A stretch of 64,000 nt of DNA from the NCBI GenBank assembly GCA_016785225.1, contig JAFBJZ010000375.1, positions 2,275,501 through 2,339,500 on the forward strand, in the 5' to 3' direction. Shown piece by piece: positions 60,620 through 64,000 of the stretch. The stretch comes from Psettodes erumei (taxonomy: Eukaryota > Chordata > Actinopteri > Pleuronectiformes > Psettodidae). The number at the start of each line of letters is the position of its first letter. Position 1 is the first letter of the stretch. Position numbers and translations under genes: made by a program. The notes beneath the pieces are model-generated. The model saw only the letters and a list, made by a program, of their open reading frames with translations. It was not told where the DNA came from and did no database searches.

Positions 60620-63600
60620 CTGAAAGAACAGGAAGGCATGTTTGAATCCCATTTCATTACAAGTAACCTGTGTGTGATTTGTCTCTTAATAGTTCAAGGA
60701 CAATTATTCTTTTCCTCTGCCATGTGTGCTTTCATGTTTTCTTCTATTAGCAGTAAGTGTGTGCAGTAACAGGTGTATGAAAAGAAGCTATAAAAACTGT
60801 AAAGTACTGAAGTGCAGCAGTTTAAGGACACATATCTTGCTTTATGTGATTCACCTCTACAACCTGCTTCAAAAAGGAGATGATTAAACATAATAAGAGA
60901 ACTTCTTTTCAAAACAATACTTATATATAAACATAAATACACACACACACACACACATATATATAGTTTTTGGAGTGGTTATCTAACTGCTGTGAGCAAC
61001 CTACACTATCCTGAATATATTATCCAAGTGGAACACACTGTAAACTGACTCATAAAAACAAAACATAAATAAAACCTTGGATTTATCTTTTTATTTTTAA
61101 AATCTCTGTGAGTGGTCAGCTGTTTGAATGACCCGAGCCTCTCACAGTGAGTTAGCAGCAGCACATCGACAAACAGAGATCTCTGAGACTTCAAGGATTG
61201 ACTCATGGTTTAAATGGTGTGGAGCTAAATAAAAATAGATGCCTCTCATCCTCAAACAAAAACCAACAAATGAGTATATGGCAGTGCAGGTAAACCAACC
61301 AGGGAGAGTGAGCAACTGCCATGTTCCCCATCATGGAGGACAAGGTAATAAGTAAATATTTAAATGGAGGAAGCTGGCACCAGTGAGTTTTGATTTGACT
61401 GGTTGAGATTTGATTTTTAGAATGATAAGTCACCAAATCAGAAGATGTTACCAAAAATCGGGTATTAAAAGCAAAGCAAAGCAGATTTTCCCCCTGTATG
61501 AACAGCAGCCGAAAAACTGAGTGGTGGGTGACAGCTAGGTTTGATCTTAGTTATAAAGCCACTGTTACCTGCAGCTTGTTGACCATCTCATCGAACAGTT
61601 TTCTAGCTTCAGGACTATTGGGGTCCTCAAAATAGTCTTCTATACCAATCTGTACCACGATGGACTTCAGGTTGCGGCAAACACCTACATGAGAGGAAGG
61701 AGGATTTAGGCAGCATTAATCATTTGGGAGGTATTTGTTTTTCTATCATTGGTACAGTCCTGAACCAGCTATTTTTTTTAAAATTAATTATGGTAAAATA
61801 ACCTTCATAACCTACACAGTTTTAGTAGCCCACCCAACATCCTTTCTTTAGACAGTATATAAAATATTATTAGTGCATGATTCTAATAAAAACCTTAACC
61901 ACAATTATGACATGTCATAACTATATAATAAACTCTGACATATAAATGAGATTTCACTGTCTTGAGTGCACTCACTGTTGAAGTGGAGCAGGGCTTTGGG
62001 GGTGACTGGTGTGGATGTGAGCACCAGCATCTCCAGACCCTTCAGGCCCTCTCTGCAAACCTCTGCTGCCACCTCCTGGTTGATTTCACTCACATGGTCC
62101 AGCTCCAGCACCTGCAGACGCATGCAGTTCCTCGCTGGTGGTGGTGGTGGTGATGTTGTTAAAAGGAAGTGAACACGATGAAGAGATAGTGAAGATAAGA
62201 TATGGCACAACAAATGTTATAGCACATAAAGGCTCATTTATATTTAAATTGCAACTAGATCAGTAAATAACAAAACCTGCCTATTACATTAATACAACTG
62301 GGTAGCACTGAAAATGGCAAGCGATCTGGTCTTTTCGACAGTGGCGGCAACAGTAACACCTCTCGGGAACTTTTTTTTTGGAGGGTGGGGTACAGAAATA
62401 AATATATTTTGAGTGACTGTTTTTAACAGGAGCATTTACCCAGTGAGGCCAAACCCTGAATTCCACATCCAGCCCCTCCCACACCGAGAGCACGTAGGTG
62501 GGGCCAGCATCTTCCGATGGTCTGCAGACAGCGGTTACTGAAACGAGCAGGTTGTTGGCTGAAATGGACAAGAGATAAAAGCCATGTCAATTGATTCAAA
62601 TACAGTGTAGTTACCATAACATATAAAGCATTTATTTTTGATAAAGTTGGAGAGCTACTGTATATTTCTCTGTATATTACCATGGGTGTAGTGGTGCCAC
62701 CTGTAGGGAAATGATGTCTCTACAACCTGCTCCCAGGGCCCAGATCACCTCCTGGCCAACTGGGTCTGTGGCACTCCTAGGACACAAACAATATCAGTAT
62801 CAATATATTTTTGTGAATTACTAGAAACATGTGATACTGTATGTAAAATGCAGAAAATGTTGGTGCTCATAGATGAGACCCAGGTGTACTGGTCTACCTG
62901 TAGGTCACAGCCTGCAGGGCTCGGCAGTAGCAGCTGGCCAGCCAGAGGGAGCGATCAGTCAGCAGGTTGGGGCAGTGTGAAATCTTAAGTATCAGCAGGT
63001 TGCTTCCTGTTGCCTTCAGCAATGCTTCTAGACCCTCCTCCAGGCAGCCACTTAGATGGTGATGATAGTGAAGGTCAACAGGAAGGGACAGAGACAGAGC
63101 AGAGGAAGTCATTCTCCTGCCATTTACAACAGCACTTCTACCACTTAACCACAGAGAGCGAGCATGTTTCTGAAATGTTTGTGGCAATATATGCAAGAGG
63201 CAGCAAGTCTGTGTATCATCCAAACAATCTGAGAGCAGCTTCGAGATACCCAGTCACCCTCACACAACAATTACAACTTTTTCCACTCATTTAAAACCTC
63301 AGCTACTCTTCTTTCAGGAAATGAAAATAATTATTTTTTATGTGCTGATCATAATCAAATAATCAAAAAATGCCAGCATGTAATTGCTTCCTCCTGTTTT
63401 CTTTCCCCCATCAATCACTGTTTGAGTAGTCACTTAGTATGTCACTCACTCCAGGAGCAGCAAAGCGATGTGCTTAAAAGCTAAAACAATACACAATTAG
63501 CCACCCCTTAAGTGACTTGTAACATTTGAAACCAATGTGCAGCTGTAACATCATACTCACCGTGTGCTTTTAAGGTAGTCCTCCTTGGTTTCCTTCTTGC

Positions 63601-64000
63601 CTCTCTGTCGCGGTTTGAGGTTTTGCAAGATGAGGGAGTGTGTCTGAGTGCACCACTGAGACAATGTGCTCAGGAACTAAGAGGAGGAACATAGTGAGAA
63701 GTAAAAACCTTCATAAAACACAGCACAGACAACGCAATTAAAGCTACTGCTTTGATAATGCTACTGACTGCATACAGAATGTAAATGTTCACTGTGCACC
63801 TTGGAAGAAATGCGAGCGTTCTCCAGGAGCACTCTGGTCCACACGGCCGGGTGACGAGCCACAAACTTCCAGTCGCGGCAGACCTCAGCAGCTCTCAGCA
63901 GGGTCTTGGTATCCAGGTAGGTGAAGATACAGAAGAGAGCTGCACGCATCTTCAGGATCTCTGGACTGATCACCTCATTGGATTTGGATGGGCTCTTTTC
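60557..64000 (-). CDS. fbxo41: F-box only protein 41, C-terminal part (8 exons, 5' end outside window)
   Basis: A neuron-enriched F-box protein, expected to be a substrate adaptor of SCF (Skp1-Cul1) ubiquitin ligases. Visible: 340 residues. The F-box lies at about visible residues 17-58 (LKMRAALFCIFTYLDTKTLL, AAEVCRDWKFVARHPAVW). LRR-like repeats follow: ILKISHCPNLLTDRSLWLAS, IGRCWPHLRALGVGGAGC, RLQVLELDHVSEINQEVA and GLEMLVLTSTPVTPKALL. The chain matches mammalian FBXO41 nearly residue for residue as I recall it. Exons: 63800-64000 (partial), 63561-63676, 62898-63050, 62681-62776, 62440-62558, 61976-62134, 61569-61684 and 60557-60619; all phases join. The N-terminal zinc-finger and coiled-coil half should lie to the right of the window. 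Confidence 0.87.
60938..60966. repeat. (AC)n-(AT)n microsatellite
   Basis: About ten AC units followed by an AT run, within the intron before the last fbxo41 coding exon. Confidence 0.9.
61569..61684 (-). CDS. fbxo41: fbxo41 penultimate coding exon
   Basis: 116 nt encoding VCRNLKSIVVQIGIEDYFED then PNSPEARKLFDEMVNKLQ. Acceptor TGTAG|GT; donor CAG|GTAACA. Confidence 0.92.
61976..62134 (-). CDS. fbxo41: fbxo41 coding exon (LRR-like)
   Basis: 159 nt encoding RNCMRLQVLELDHVSEINQE, VAAEVCREGLKGLEMLVLTS and TPVTPKALLHFN. The acceptor is preceded by a CAC repeat instead of a normal pyrimidine tract (see findings). Donor A|GTGAGT. Confidence 0.9.
62440..62558 (-). CDS. fbxo41: fbxo41 coding exon (LRR-like)
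   Basis: 119 nt encoding QQPARFSNRCLQTIGRCWPH then LRALGVGGAGCGIQGLASL. Acceptor TTTCAG|CC; donor G|GTAAAT. Confidence 0.92.
62681..62776 (-). CDS. fbxo41: fbxo41 coding exon (LRR-like)
   Basis: 96 nt encoding SATDPVGQEVIWALGAGCRD then IISLQVAPLHP. Acceptor CCTAG|GA; donor TG|GTAATA. Confidence 0.92.
62898..63050 (-). CDS. fbxo41: fbxo41 coding exon (LRR-like)
   Basis: 153 nt encoding GCLEEGLEALLKATGSNLLI, LKISHCPNLLTDRSLWLASC and YCRALQAVTY. Acceptor CTAAG|TG; donor AG|GTAGAC. Confidence 0.92.
63561..63676 (-). CDS. fbxo41: fbxo41 coding exon
   Basis: 116 nt encoding FLSTLSQWCTQTHSLILQNL then KPRQRGKKETKEDYLKST. The basic KPRQRGKK segment is invariant in FBXO41. Acceptor CTTAG|TT; donor CG|GTGAGT. 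Confidence 0.9.
63800..64000 (-). CDS. fbxo41: fbxo41 exon with the F-box (cut by window edge)
   Basis: 67 codons visible, starting EKSPSKSNEVISPEILK and ending VLLENARISSK. Holds the F-box. Donor AAG|GTGCAC. The upstream boundary is outside the window. Confidence 0.9.

Overview
This 64 kb window is vertebrate nuclear DNA, most probably from a ray-finned (teleost, percomorph-like) fish. Genes are split by GT-AG introns, CA/GT microsatellites are frequent, and several interspersed repeats have the look of common teleost families. The protein-coding content consists of four orthologues of well-known vertebrate genes. I found no bacterial, viral, CRISPR or operon-type features, and no convincing undescribed system.

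Layout. (1) 1-8052: no recognisable coding sequence; it holds the probable 3' UTR of arhgap10 plus non-coding flank. (2) 8053-47223, minus strand: a complete 23-coding-exon gene for a BAR-PH-RhoGAP-SH3 protein of the GRAF family, closest to ARHGAP10/GRAF2. The exon chain was rebuilt base by base: all splice phases match and the exons sum to 2295 nt (764 residues plus stop). (3) 48758-50255, plus strand: ndufb6, four coding exons, 127 residues, an accessory subunit of mitochondrial complex I. It is divergent from arhgap10 across about 1.5 kb. (4) 52481-54910, plus strand: topors, an 809-residue RING E3 ubiquitin/SUMO ligase coded in one exon, with a probable non-coding first exon near 51.5 kb. 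(5) 60557-64000, minus strand: the last eight coding exons of fbxo41 (F-box plus LRR-like C-terminal half), running off the right edge, with a probable 3' UTR of about 4 kb converging on topors.

The genes do not form a pathway: a Rho GTPase regulator, a respiratory chain subunit, a nuclear E3 ligase and a neuronal SCF adaptor. ndufb6 and topors are also neighbours in mammals; arhgap10 and fbxo41 lie on other chromosomes in human, so the grouping is a fish-lineage arrangement or something to check in the assembly.

The more interesting signals are small: a triple CAG tandem splice acceptor and a 6-nt alternative donor in arhgap10, a CAC microsatellite running into a 3' splice site of fbxo41, a perfect 15-bp intronic inverted repeat built from homeodomain and octamer-like sequence, and a G-quadruplex/polypurine block facing a polypyrimidine block. 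Exon boundaries are firm where phase and homology agree; UTR ends, promoters and repeat family names are inference. Comparisons with human proteins are from memory of the families, not from a search.
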